Origin: Crossaster papposus
Lineage: Eukaryota > Echinodermata > Asteroidea > Velatida > Solasteridae
Direction of reading: 5' to 3'
Length of the DNA: 64,000 nt
Assembly (NCBI GenBank): GCA_037893245.1
Contig: JBAIAA010000104.1
Location: 558,001-622,000, forward strand
Made by a program: the position numbers and the translations under genes. How positions within the stretch are numbered: position 1 is the first letter of the stretch; the number at the start of each line of letters is the position of its first letter. The notes beneath the pieces are model-generated. The model was not told the DNA's origin. It ran no database searches and was given only the letters and a program-made list of their open reading frames with translations. Shown in pieces: positions 38,841 to 52,100 of this stretch.

Positions 38841-39639
38841 GTCATGATCCAAAAGAAATGAGAAATGGGGTTGTCCACTGACCCTTTCGACCCAAAATTT
38901 TAGAAATCCAGGGTCGAATGAAGAACTCAATTTAAAACTTGTTAAGGCCTTAAATCTAGATATTTCATTTTAAGACTGTTTTAAAGACCAGCGGGCACCC
39001 TGTATATAAAACTCATATATGAGGGATAATGACAAAAATTATTAAAAAACAATGGCTTGATTTAGGTTATTACAAAAATAGTCTTACTCGTGTATTACTA
39101 AATTACTCTTAACATATTAAAACATGTTATAGATATATTAAAATCTCCACCAGAACCACATAATTTGACGTAGTTTTGTTATAAATTTTACATCATTTAG
39201 TTATTACCAAAGATATTTGATTTTCGCATCTTCTTTTCACTTAGTGCCAGCGCCCACCTCTAACAACACGATTATGAACCAGCTACCTTAGCTCCGTCAT
39301 CTTTGCAAACTGCACCTAGCGGTTTATCTTTTTCTTCATTTCTCAGCAGATTATCAACACGTACTTTGCGCACATGAAATTCCTTCGTGAAGCAGCGCTA
39401 ATCAGATATACAACGCAGGCCAGCGCGACTGCTTAATGGGTAGTTGACTGCGTGAAGACGCTATACCTATTAGAATGGTTGAATTTGCAAGGGAGTTTGC
39501 AAAGACGAATGTATAAGTTGGGGAACTGGACTAATTGTGTCGTTAGCGGGTGCACTGTCAAATATAGAAAGGCTAATATTGGTTGACAAGATATTCTGTG
39601 TACATGTACATGACTTAATTTGTCTGGGAAAAATGTAGT
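38841..39639. other. Intergenic, between TIPIN and satellite
   Basis: No coding exon or RNA gene recognised. AT-rich with no clear repeat structure until the satellite begins. Confidence 0.5.
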
Positions 39640-40890
39640 ATACTGCCTTAAAACTTTTCCAAAAAGTAAACAATATTTTTGCCAATTTTAATAATAATAA
39701 AAGGCAATGCAAACTGCGCTTACAATAAAAAGAAAATTGATGTCAAATGTTGGGGCCAATTAGTTTTTTCAGAAAAAGCAAGGCTAACCACACAATTTAA
39801 ATTTTGGCTAATTTTTTTAACAAATAGCAAGGCTAAACCCGTACAATTGTAAACATTTTCAAAAAGTGAAATTTTTGCCAATTTTAATAAAAAATGCAAG
39901 GCTTACCCTTTACAATTGTTAATTCTTTGAAAATATATAATTTCGGCCCATTTTAATAGAAATACAAAGCTAACCACTCGCAATTTTAAAGTTTTTCAAA
40001 ATTTAATTAAACAAATGGGCTTACATTTATTAGTTATATTAAAAAGTTGCATTTTAGCCGATTTAAATAATAATGCAAGGCTAACCCCTTACAATTAATA
40101 TATCTTTTCAAAAACTAAAATTTGGGACAATTTTGATTTGCAAATTTTAATAAAAAACAAGGCTAACCCTTACAATTGTCAACTTTGCCAAAAAGTTAAA
40201 TTTTGGCAATTTGAAGAAAAAAAATGCAATGCTAATCCCTTACAATTTTGTTTTCTTTTCAAAAAGCCAAATTTTATCAATTTTTAACAAAAATTGCAAG
40301 GCTAACCACTTAGTTGTAAATTTTTCAAAAAAGCTACATTTTATCAAATTTTAATACAAATTGCAAAGCTAACCCCTTACAATTGTTAATTTTTCAAAAA
40401 ATTCAAATTTTGGCAAATTTTGTTAAAACTGCAAGGCTTACCCCTTACAATTAAATTTTCTTTAAAAAAGTCAAATTGTATCTAACTTTAATACAAATTG
40501 CAAGACTAACCCCTTACAAATATTGGTTATTTTTATAAAAAGCTAAATTTTAATAAAAATTGCAAGGCTTACAATTGAATTTTTTTTCAAAAACACTAAA
40601 TTTGGGCCAATTTTTGTAAATGCAAGGCTAACCCCTCACAATTTTAATTTTTCCAAAAAGCTAAATTGTATCTAGTTTTAATACAAATTGCAAGGCAAAC
40701 CCCTTACAATGTATTTTTTTTGGGAAAATTTAATTTTTAGCAAATTTTAATACAAATTGCAAGGCTAACCCCTTACATTTGTTTCTTTCCAAAATACCAA
40801 ATTTGGGAATTTTTTTTTTAAATTCAAGGCTAACCCCTTACAATGTTTATTTATACCAAAAAGTCAACAATAAAAATGCAAGCCTAACCA
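39640..40890. repeat. Diverged satellite, unit about 60-70 bp
   Basis: About 18 imperfect units built around gcaaggctaaccccttacaa, then a T-rich block (ttttcaaaaagctaaatttt) and (t)ttaataaaaatt. Units are strongly diverged and indel-rich. Noncoding, in the TIPIN-DIS3L intergenic space. Confidence 0.8.
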
Positions 40891-41015
40891 TAACGTTTGA
40901 CCTATCGCAGTATGCTGGTTGCCGTATCAGGGCAAGGCTTTACAAACATTAGTAAATCATGCACAATTCTCCCTTTGCCTTTTATTGCTCCGATTACAAA
41001 AGTAAAATATTACAT

Positions 41016-42690
41016 TGCAGGCCTTCATTTTTAGAAATTCGTGGAGCTCAGTTAATCGCTCTCCTGGAAAATCTGAGGAGCTCAATTTGAGCACCCAAAA
41101 TTGCTCTCCTGGGAAGTCCGAGGAGCTCGATTTGCATGTACAAGTAACGCCATTACAAAATGTCGAATGGTACTACGCACAAACAATGTCACCGCGTGCA
41201 CGGGTGGCCAGTTGACCGGCCGCCGCGGCGCTTGCGGGCATAGCCCGGTAGCCGACACACAGAAAATCGCTCTGCACTCTATCGTTGTGGGACAAATGAG
41301 CTCAACCTTTCGTAAGGTATTTCCAACCCAAACTTGTCAAAAATGAACGCTAGTTTCTTGTAGATGTATCGGAGATCATTCAAAATGCCGTTCAAATACT
41401 CTGGCTCCCTTTGGAATATCACAACTTCCAGAAAAACGGTGTAATTTCACATGCCTACCCACTGTTGTCTGGCTGCACAGTACATGTACACGTATTAGAT
41501 CGCACACAACACTGGCTGCACAGTATTAGATACTTCAGCTTGAAAGGGGCAAGGCAGTTTTGCCTTGACTTTTTGTAAAAATTTAGGGCACCAAGGCAAT
41601 TTTCAAAAATTTCAAAGGGCATCAAGGCGATTGCAAAAATTTGCAAAGGGCACCAAGGCAATTTTTGAAAAAAACCACATATTTCATAAATACATGTAGG
41701 CCTACATGTAATACATGTACAATCTTACACAATAAATACACACCACTCATTTATATAAAATCAAAAAAAATAAATGTCTATAATTCTAAAGTCTAAAGTG
41801 TTTTTCAGTTCATCTTATATTTTTGCTAAAGTTGTCTTTTGTGGCCGTTCTGTTTACTCGGTGTCTGTCTAGATGGAGGATTACTCTTCCGACTCTCGTC
41901 GCGTCAAGTTATAGGCCTGCCGTGCGTAATTAATAGCCTACCGCGCGCACGTACTGCACGTGGCCACAGTCGTGCCATTCTACACTACACTCGATCGACC
42001 GGACACGCAGTGGGAATATAATACCAATGACCGCGTCGCTGGTTCACGTGCAGTATTAGTATACATAATTGCAGGGAACCGCGCTGCATTCGGTATAATA
42101 TTTTCACATCCTACTGCGCGTCTGGGCCAGTGTTAACTGCGAGCGAATATGTGCGTGTGTGAGGCAAGTTGTTCGTTGCGTTAATTTTTTTGTGGGATCT
42201 GCTGATAGATCACACAGACATCGCAAGTTTTGACAGCTCATTTTCTGTGTCATTTTTTTAGATTTATGTCGCATGCAGAATATCGTTTAATATATTTGTT
42301 TTCAGGAGAAAGGGCACGGCAACAATTGCCGTGGAAAGTGGGATTTTTGAAGGGCATTGCGGCAATCGGTAGGGGCATCGACGGCAATTGCCGTCGTTGC
42401 CGTCGTGAAGTATCAGGGCTGTCCGGTCATACTCGCCGCGCTGGTGCTACGCGGTGCGTGCCGAGTAATTATAAATGTAGGCCTAACCTTTAAAATAAAA
42501 TCGGGATGACAAGTTAAGAAATCAAGTATATAAAATTCGGATTGACAAGATTTTACTGTTGGCTTTTATGTAGACAAAAACTGAGCTTACAAAAATACCC
42601 AGGAGCGCTATTATTCGCGCGCCAGAAACCGTGTTGAGGAGCGCGAAGGAGCGCGATCGCGCTCGCGCTCCTTAAAAATGAAGGCCTGCA
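41016..42690. mobile_element. TIR element of 1.7 kb with gagctc/gcgctc subterminal repeats
   Basis: Perfect 18-bp terminal inverted repeats tgcaggccttcattttta at 41016-41033 and reverse complement at 42673-42690. Subterminal regions carry gaggagctc words (left) and gagcgcg words (right). The interior has caaggcaattt repeats (about 41545-41665) and a gacggcaattgccgtcgttgc segment. No transposase ORF seen. Confidence 0.75.
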
Positions 42691-43131
42691 TTGGTTAAAA
42701 CTTTTTACAGCTTGCAAATATTACAAAAAAATAAAAAATACAATTAATATGAAAATATTGATTTAATGTTAAGCCACAGACCTTCCATTTCACAAAATTA
42801 AGAAAAATGCGTCCTACATGTATCGACACCTGGGTCAGTGCCAGCAGATTCAAAGTGATATAATGTATTTGTTCAGATGCAGCCTTATTAGGTTGTGTTC
42901 TAATAATTTGGTTATAGCTTACAATTTAACATGCCACCATATATAGACGTTATACTGCATGCCATAGTCAATAAATATGCCAAGTCCACTTGCCACTAGA
43001 CAATTGTCACTGCACATCAAATGAAAGGAATTCCAGACAGTGAAATTACTTTTCAGTGGGGCACATCAATTTCTGGCATCAGACAATACAAGCTTTCATG
43101 TCTCTATGTCGGGTCATACTCTGCATTATCC

Positions 43132-46100
43132 CTAGCCAGGCTCAATCTCTTGCAAGCCCATTTCTGTCAACTCCAGCATTAGACAATACAAGCTGTTATG
43201 TCTCTTTGTCTGGCCATACTCCTTCCTAAGCTCACCAATGCTGCTGCCCAGTATGTCTGTGGTCTCATACATGTCACCTGATGCTGTCTCATGCTGCTCC
43301 CTAGATAAGCCGCTAACCTCCTAATTATGTAACAACAAAAACAGATGAGAAACATTTTGTTGAGTTGTGATTTTACTTCTGATTTAACTTATAGGGCAGG
43401 GTGACATTGAGTCAGCCAGTGAACACATAAGCAATTAACCATTCAGTACACCAGACTATAGAACCATTCAGTTTTATGAAGATGAGTCTGGAAACGAGAC
43501 AATTAAGGAGAATTGAGGAGTTCCCTGATGTCCACACTTGCCTATATTGACTTGTACTGTGATTGAATTAAGATTAACTTAATGCCTGTTGTTTTGATCT
43601 GTTTGTGACCTCAGGATCACGATACCAGTCATCTGATCATGATGAGCTTTGAATTTGCACATGCAAAGTGATAGAGAATACACAACTGGGAAAAAGTCAA
43701 AAGCAACTGACCTGTACAATGTCAGTACGTAGACCATGTCCATGTTCCATAAGTTGGCTGGCTAAATGTGGCTGTTTGGATATCAACTCAAAGTGGAGAG
43801 ATTGGGCGTGGGATCTTGAGGATTGCACAGAGATTTGAACCTGAAATAATTGGAATAAAATTAAATCACTAAAATGTTATACAACTGATGGACTGTTACT
43901 GCAACAGCGAATTGTTCACAGATTCTATACATATAGACAGGAGCAACAATTTCCTCTGGAAAATTCATTATTTAAAGTAACGGGAAAGATTTCACGTACC
44001 GTCACATGGTCAAAAAGACTGAAAGTTAATTGGCTGGTGGTGGTTGTCACGGTGATTGCATCAGCAGTTCTGGTCACTGAGCCTATAATGAGGACATAAT
44101 TGCGTCAGATTTTAACCCCAGCATGCAGTGCAGAGTTTCAATTCAATTCCAATTTTAAATTCAAGAATATTCATTTTCATCAATAGCTAGTACATTAGTC
44201 AGTACATGCAACCTTTGCATTTGTTCCACTTTAATCACAGCATAATGTCTAGCAGACTATCACCAATCTTGTGAAAATTGGACGTAGCAATACACAACAT
44301 ATCAAACTTTCAATGCGGGTACACTCTTTGGTTTCACTGACTGTATGCATAGGAAAAAGTAACTATTACAGGATGGAGATAGAAAAGAATAAATCCTGAT
44401 TGTAATTACATATAAAAACACTCAGCTTTATTTGCTTCCTTGATCTGTCATATTTTTGCATTTCTGATATTGGAAGGGGCAACAAAAATCTTCCATCCAC
44501 AATGATAAAGTCAATTCAAGGTGAGCATGTGTACAAATTTATGAGAACTCATCTGCAAAATGTCTCCCAACATCAGTCTGAAATCTTCATAATATTTTCA
44601 ATAACTAATAATAACCTGATGTCCACAACGGGTTTCCGTCGTCTGAAAGGTCACATACATGACCTTCTTTGTCCTTCAAAGACACAGCTCCCTTTATGCC
44701 GTACCTTAAATATAAGCAAAAGCAAGGAAAAGAGTTATCAAAGTTTTGATTGTCATTTTTTTAGCCATTAGTTTGCTTGTCATTCAGACTAGTCCAACAA
44801 CAGTTGATGACTGGTGCAGGTTAGAGCAAATGAAGGTATATAGGAACATTTGTTTTTTGGTGCATTTGCTTTTCAATACTTTTAAAAAAGAAAAGGTGCA
44901 CCCCATTTGGGGGTCTTCAATATTGAAGAAAAAAATCCATTAAATTCCTACAAATTACATTGATGTAAAAAAGACGACAAATTGTTACCTTGGAATGAAG
45001 ATTAGAAAGCCATTAGCCCTTAGACTGTGTACCACAGCATCCACTGTACATAACTCATCAGTTGTTGGGTCCTTGTCCTTAAAGAACAACGCCTGAAATA
45101 ATGCTTGCGAGTCCTGCTGAGCATGCTGGGAAGCCTGAAATGGACCAATCAAAATAGGGCTGAAGAAGGACCGTTAAACTGTGACATTGTCTTAAAGATT
45201 CTTGAGCAGTTTGGGAGAAAATGGACTAAAAAATTGTCACAAATCTCTAAGAGATGCCAAACTGATTCAAACTGAGCCATGGGCACGGCCATCTTGGATT
45301 TAACACTAATGACATGAAGTATGATCCGTTGCGATTCAAGTTTCTCATATTCTTTTTATACTTCTTCATAGTATCAATGTAAATAAATGTGCTGGTGCAG
45401 GAGGAATGTTGCTTGTCAGTTTAAAGACAGATCAAGAATCTATAATATAAAGACCGTAACCGCACCATCTTGGCCCATGCGTCGCGCCATCTTGGAATTA
45501 GAACCACGAAATTGTTGTATTAGAATTAGGCCATGTTGGAAAAATGAGGCAAAATGTGTTCACACAGAGCACCAGGTAGTTATATTGAAAGAAATATACT
45601 TTACCCTGTGTTTGTTATTGATGTGTCCACACAGCTCCTCTAATTCACTGTTGCTATGCAACAATGACCCATTGCCATGATCATCAGAAATGGCTGCCAT
45701 TAACAGACGATGAACCTAATTGGGGGGGAGGGGGGGGGGGGGGGGGGTGTATGAGTTCTACATTTATTACAAAAATATTGTAAATAATTTACCGTCACCT
45801 TTTTAAAAACTGTTGTCCCAAGTTTTATTTAAAATGGAACTTATTTTTGGTTGTTTCTAATACGATCATCACCTATTGTATACTTACAATAATGTCAGCA
45901 TATCTTCTGATGGGTGAGGTAAAATGTGTGTATCTGTCCAGGGCAAGACCTACAGTCAAATGTTAACATCAGATGTTATTGGCAATTCAATTTGAGGTCA
46001 TTTCTCGCAGTCTTTTCTAGACAATAGTTTGCTAATTTGTTTTTTGTTGCATTTAGTTGCATTTGCAATTGCAAACATTTGCAAATTATTTCCCCTTGAT

Positions 46101-49100
46101 AAAGGAATATGTTTTGAATGGTTACGCGTGGAGCAGGCCCTGGACATCAAGCAAGATCACGTGACTTTTGCCAAGGTTGTCAGTGGTTCACACTTCTGCA
46201 TGTTAACTTAATCTACAGTGAAATTAAAACAAATTAAAATGTTATGCTAAAAGGTTCAAAATTGAAACTAACAACAAATGGACAAGGATGATAAGGAATA
46301 CATACCATAATGAAAGAATTGATCTCTGGGCAGACTACCAGTTGAGAAGTACAACGCATTGGACATGGCCTTGGTCGCCAGTGAACGCAGGATCTTGTTG
46401 TAGATGGGATCGTTGGGGTCAACGCACTTATCTAGCGAATCGGCAAGTGCTTTGTTGGAACTAAGAGAAAATTAACAAATGAAAAAAGTCCAAAAAGACT
46501 TATAATTTAAAATGTAATATTATTGCATAGCCGCAAATCAATCAACCACAGCAAAGAATCCTAATCAAACATGCTCAAAATTATAGACATTTAAATCTTT
46601 ATAGGTTAAGGCCTTGCCTGATAAAAAACACACCAGATAGTGCGTATATAGATGTGGCTGGACACTTCCCATAGACACATGCATTACTGTCAGCCATAGC
46701 CATAATCAGCCTTACCTTGTGTCAATGGTGAAGCCTCTTAATTTGCCTTTTCACTATTCACAAGACGCCTATAGATGTGGCTGGACACTTCCCATAGACA
46801 CATGCATTACTGTCAGCCATAGCCATAATCAGCCTTACCATGTGTCAATGGTGAAGCCTCTTAATTTGCCTTTTCACTATTCACAAGACGCCTATAGATG
46901 AGGCTGAACACTTCCCATAGACACATGCGTTACTGTCAGCCATAGCCAGAATCAACCGTCCATGTGTCAATGGTGAAGCCTCTTAATTTGCCTTTTCACT
47001 ATTCACAAGACGCCTATAGATGTGGCTGGACACTTCCCATAGACACATGCATTACTGTCAGCCATAGCCATAATCAGCCTTACCTTGTGTCAATGGTGAA
47101 GCCTCTTAATTTGCCTTTTCACTATTCACAAGACGCCTATAGATGAGGCTGAACACTTCCCATAGACACATGCATTACTGTCGGCCATAGCCATAATCAG
47201 CCGTCCATGTGTCAATGGTGAAGCCTCTTAATTTGCCTTTTCACTATTCACAAGACGCCTATAGATGTGGCTGGACACTTCCCATAGACACATGCGTTAC
47301 TGTCAGCCATAGCCAAAATCAACCGTCCATGTGTCAATGGTGCATGAAGCCTCTTAATTTGCCTGTTCACTATTCACAAGACGCCTATAGATGAGGCTGA
47401 ACACTTCCCATAGACACAAGCTTTACTGTCAGCCTAAGCCAGAATCAACCGTAAGCCTCTTAATTTGCCTTTTCACTGACGCCTATAGATGAGGCTGAAC
47501 ACTTCCCATAGACACATGCGTTACTGTCAGCCATAGCCAGAATCAACCTTACCTTGTGTCAATGATGAAGCCCCTTGCCTTTGCACTATCCACCAGATCC
47601 TGGAACTGGTCCTGTCTTGGCAACGGGTGGTGCCTTAGCTGAGTAAACAATTAAACAAACCAACAACCAATCATTTCGGGTCAAAGCCTAATGTCAGTCT
47701 GGTGACTGGGCTAAATAGATCTTTGTTCCTATTAACCAGTTCGCGCCGGGATTATTTTAACATCACAGAGCCGAGGCGCTAGATTATTTTTAACGAAACT
47801 CGATCCAAGGCAAGTTCAGGCCGATAGTACCGGGAAGCACACCCACGCATTTCCAGCCTTGCTCGCTGCTGACAGACATTTCTGGCCTTGTTTGTGACGT
47901 GTTTATGCGTCATTGGTTTTGAATCTGGGAAAAACTTTGCGTGTATATACGTCCTTCGGCGCGAACTGGTTAATAAATTTAAATATGTACATGGACAGTC
48001 TTTATATTTTATATGAAGATTATTAAAATTTTCTGGCAACAGTTACAGGCCCACTTTATTTGTTGGTTCTTAAAGTGCTATCATGCTAAAATGACTTCTG
48101 CATAAGCTGAATCAGTCTTCTTTTAGTTCAAATAACACTATTTGTGGATTGAAAAATATATGTGGATAGAAAATGCAATGCTCTCATAATTATGCAGCTT
48201 GTTGCTTCTAGGGCGCATTACACAATCAATTAAAGCTCACAATTGGCACCAGTCTCAAAGTGAAGTTCCCACAAAATGAAACTATATATAGAAGCAAATA
48301 ATAAAAACGAAATCTAGGTTTTGAGGTTTAAAAAAGGTTTTAATGGTTCTAATGTTTCCTGACACTTTCTAGAAAGAATTACTTGTCTCCCCAAATTATT
48401 TAGCTTTAAGGATTATTTTGAAATACTGACCAATGCACAAATAGGGAACGTCTCTGCAATCTTCTTAGCAACCCAGTGATTGGCAAAGATCATGCATTCA
48501 GCTATGGTCTCATGGATCTCCATTGTCTGACACACAAAGTGGAACAAATATGAATATAAGGCTGTATGTATGTATGTATGTATGTATGTATGTATGTATG
48601 TATGTATGTATGTATGTATGTATGTATGTATGTATATAAACTCATCACAAAAAGTATTGAAACACTTAAAAATTAGCCAATAATTAACGGCCCGAAAGGG
48701 TATGGATTAATCGAAGCAAATCACCAAGTGCATAATTTTGTTCCGCGTATTTTGACACCTCGATTGTTGAGATACGATGTTGCGGAGCGGAGTTATTGTC
48801 ATTTCAATGGTCGTAGGTCCAATTTCAAAAGTGACAATCATCCCTAAAAGTATAGAAGCAGGTTTGCAATATTGTTTTGAATGATCAGGTTCTTCTTCTG
48901 CTTCTATAGGGATGATTGTCACTTTTAAAACTGGACCTACATGTACGACCATTGAAATGACAATAACTTCACTTCGCAACATCGTATCTCAACAATCAAG
49001 GTGTCAAAATACGCAGAACACAATTATGCCCTGGGTTATTTGCTTCGATTAATCCATACCCCTTCGGGCCGTTAGTTATTGGCTCATTTTTAAGTGTCTC

Positions 49101-52100
49101 GATACTTTTTGTGATGAGTATATATATATATATATATGGCCAGGAATAACAGGTATACCTATCCCTTATGATAGGTATACTGGTGGCTGCAGCCACGATC
49201 TAGTGTAGCCAAGTATTTGCACCTTGTGTAAATTGTGATGTGTTAAGATCAGACTCTTCATGACAATTGATTTAAACTTGTTTTTATAAACATTGTTGAA
49301 AAAAAGGGAAAAAAGGGCTCTTTACAATAACAATTAAATTGTTGTATACACTTTCTTTGGCAAAATTATGCACAATTGAAGTTGATGTCGCAAGGTGAAA
49401 ATGAAGAAATGAATTTTGGATTATACTCTATAAATCATTCAACACAAAAATTAAGATCTTAACAAAATACAAACATTTCCCCAACAACGTATCTGAAGTA
49501 CATTGTGCAGATGGCATGTACAGTTGTACACAAATTATAACTAAGTTTGTACTTGTCGTGCCCCAAACACTATGAACAAGTAACAATGGATTTGTCATTG
49601 TTTGTGTACATATTTTATAGTGACGTTACCTAATTACTGGTGACGTGTTTTTGCTTAGCAGTACGTACGTTACCTGTTTAGGAATAAGGTCCTCAATTTC
49701 CTGCTCTTCGTTGAGTTCAACTTTGACCTCCATTCCCTCCAGCTGTACTGCCCCGCCTACCACCCTCCGTGCCTTCAGGCTCCTGGCAATATCCATCAGT
49801 TTGTCAACGCACCAATGCAATTCTCCCAACCTAATGCAAAATGTTTTAAAATCTATTTAAAAATCTTTCTGTTTCAATTTGCTTCAGACTGAAGGACTTG
49901 TGACTTGGCTTCACACTAAAACTTGTGACTTAGTTTAAGACTGAATTTGTGACTTGGTTTCAGATAACCTTGACCAAGGCTATCAATTTTGTTACCTGAA
50001 CAAGCTAGCAGCCAGTCACTACCGTGCAGTTGATTTGTTTGATCCGTCTCTGCACGGCACATATCGCCAATGAGCAGCACGCTAGCCTCAAACCAGTGTT
50101 CCATACTGCATGTAGTTGAGGAGAATGATAGCCTTGATAGGTTTACTTCAGGGTTTTGTGGTCAAGTTGTTTTCGATTGCGTTATCTGATTCGCCCTCGG
50201 GTGGACGACCCAACGCTATTAAAAAACACTGAACTTGTGACTTGGCTTAAGACTGAAGAATTTGTGACTTGGCTTAAGACTGAAGAACTTGTGACTTGGC
50301 TTCAGACTGAAGAACTTGTGACTTGGCTTCAGACTGAAGAACTTGTGACTTGGCTTAAGACTGAAGAACTTGTGACTTGGCTTAAGACTGAAGAACTTGT
50401 GACTTGGCTTAAGACTGAAGAACTTGTGACTTGGCTTCAGACTGAAGAACTTGTCACTTGGCTTCAGACTGAAGAACTTGTGACTTGGCTTCAGACTGAA
50501 GAACTTGTGACTTGGCTTCAGACTGAAGAACTTGTCACTTGGCTTAAGACTGAAGAACTTGTGACTTGGCTTCAGACTGAAGAACTTGTGACTTGGCTTC
50601 AGACTGAAGAACTTGTGACTTGGCTTCAGACTGAAGAACTTGTGACTTGGCTTAAGACTGAAGAACTTGTGACTTGGCTTAAGACTGAAGAACTTGTCAC
50701 TTGGCTTCAGACTGAAGAACTTGTGACTTGGCTTCAGACTGAAGAACTTGTGACTTGGCTTAAGACTGAAGAACTTGTGACTTGGCTTAAGACTGAAGAA
50801 CTTGTGACTTGGCTTCAGACTGAAGAACTTGTGACTTGGCTTCAGACTGAAGAACTTGTGACTTGGCTTCAGACTGAAGAACTTGTGACTTGGCTTCAGA
50901 CTGAAGAACTTGTGACTTGGCTTCAGACTGAAGAACTTGTGACTTGGCTTCAGACTGAAGAACTTGTGACTTGGCTTCAGACTGAAGAACTTGTGACTTG
51001 GCTTCAGACTGAAGAACTTGTGACTTGGCTTCAGACTGAAGAACTTGTGACTTGGCTTCAGACTGAAGAACTTGTGACTTGGCTTCAGACTGAAGAACTT
51101 GTGACTTGGCTTCAGACTGAAGAACTTGGGACTTGGCTTCAGACTGAAGAACTTGTGACTTGGCTTCAGACTGAAGAACTTGTGACTTGGCTTCAGACTG
51201 AAGAACTTGTGACTTGGCTTCAGACTGAAGAACTTGTGACTTGGCTTCAGACTGAAGAACTTGTGACTTGGCTTCAGACTGAAGAACTTGTGACTTGGCT
51301 TCAGACTGAAGAACTTGTGACTTGGCTTCAGACTGAAGAACTTGTGACTTGGCTTCAGACTGAAGAACTTGTGACTTGGCTTCAGACTGAAGAACTTGTG
51401 ACTTGGCTTCAGACTGAAGAACTTGTGACTTGGCTTCAGACTGAAGAACTTGTGACTTGGCTTCAGACTGAAGAACTTGTGACTTGGCTTCAGACTGAAG
51501 AACTTGTGACTTGGCTTCAGACTGAAGAACTTGTGACTTGGCTTCAGACTGAAGAACTTGTGACTTGGCTTCAGACTGAAGAACTTGTGACTTGGCTTCA
51601 GACTGAAGAACTTGTGACTTGGCTTCAGACTGAAGAACTTGTGACTTGGCTTCAGACTGAAGAACTTGTGACTTGGCTTCAGACTGAAGAACTTGTGACT
51701 TGGCTTCAGACTGAAGAACTTGTGACTTGGCTTCAGACTGAAGAACTTGTGACTTGGCTTCAGACTGAAGAACTTGTGAATGACTTGCAACTGCAACTGA
51801 CGAGGCGTAAACTCACCGGTTTTCTACTTCGTCCTCGTTCATTCCTGCCAATTCCGGTATATCTTGCCTCACATCTTTCCCATCATGCAATGCTTGTGCA
51901 GCCTGAATACAAAAAATGTAATCAGTTTCACTCGGTACAGCTTTAAATCACCATACATAACATTCACTACAACCATAACAGCCTTTAATTAAAAAAAGAG
52001 AAAAAAGACCCTTCAAATTTGAATTATCAAGAAATGCGTTATTATAAGTGAGATACTGTAGTGTACTGCTACAGCGTGACTTATCTTGATAACACATCAA

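Noticed and set aside
42762-42767. ATTAAA (minus strand) as DIS3L poly(A) signal
   Set aside because: Only a weak variant hexamer about 365 bp past the stop in AT-rich sequence; not distinguishable from chance.
46719-47394. Three repeated 60-codon ORFs ([14 protein letters not shown])
   Set aside because: Plus-strand shadows of the 122-bp DIS3L minisatellite.
49996-50105. Possible cassette exon (minus strand) with AG and GT flanks, reading [15 protein letters not shown]
   Set aside because: Length 110 bp would shift the DIS3L frame, and neighbouring exons join perfectly without it; no counterpart in DIS3L.
50156-51946. 596-codon plus-strand and 525-codon minus-strand ORFs (LVTWLQTEE and KFFSLKPSH repeats)
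   Set aside because: Both arise from the stop-free 27-bp repeat in a DIS3L intron; the unit length is a multiple of three, so the frames stay open by periodicity. No flanking domain or splice support.
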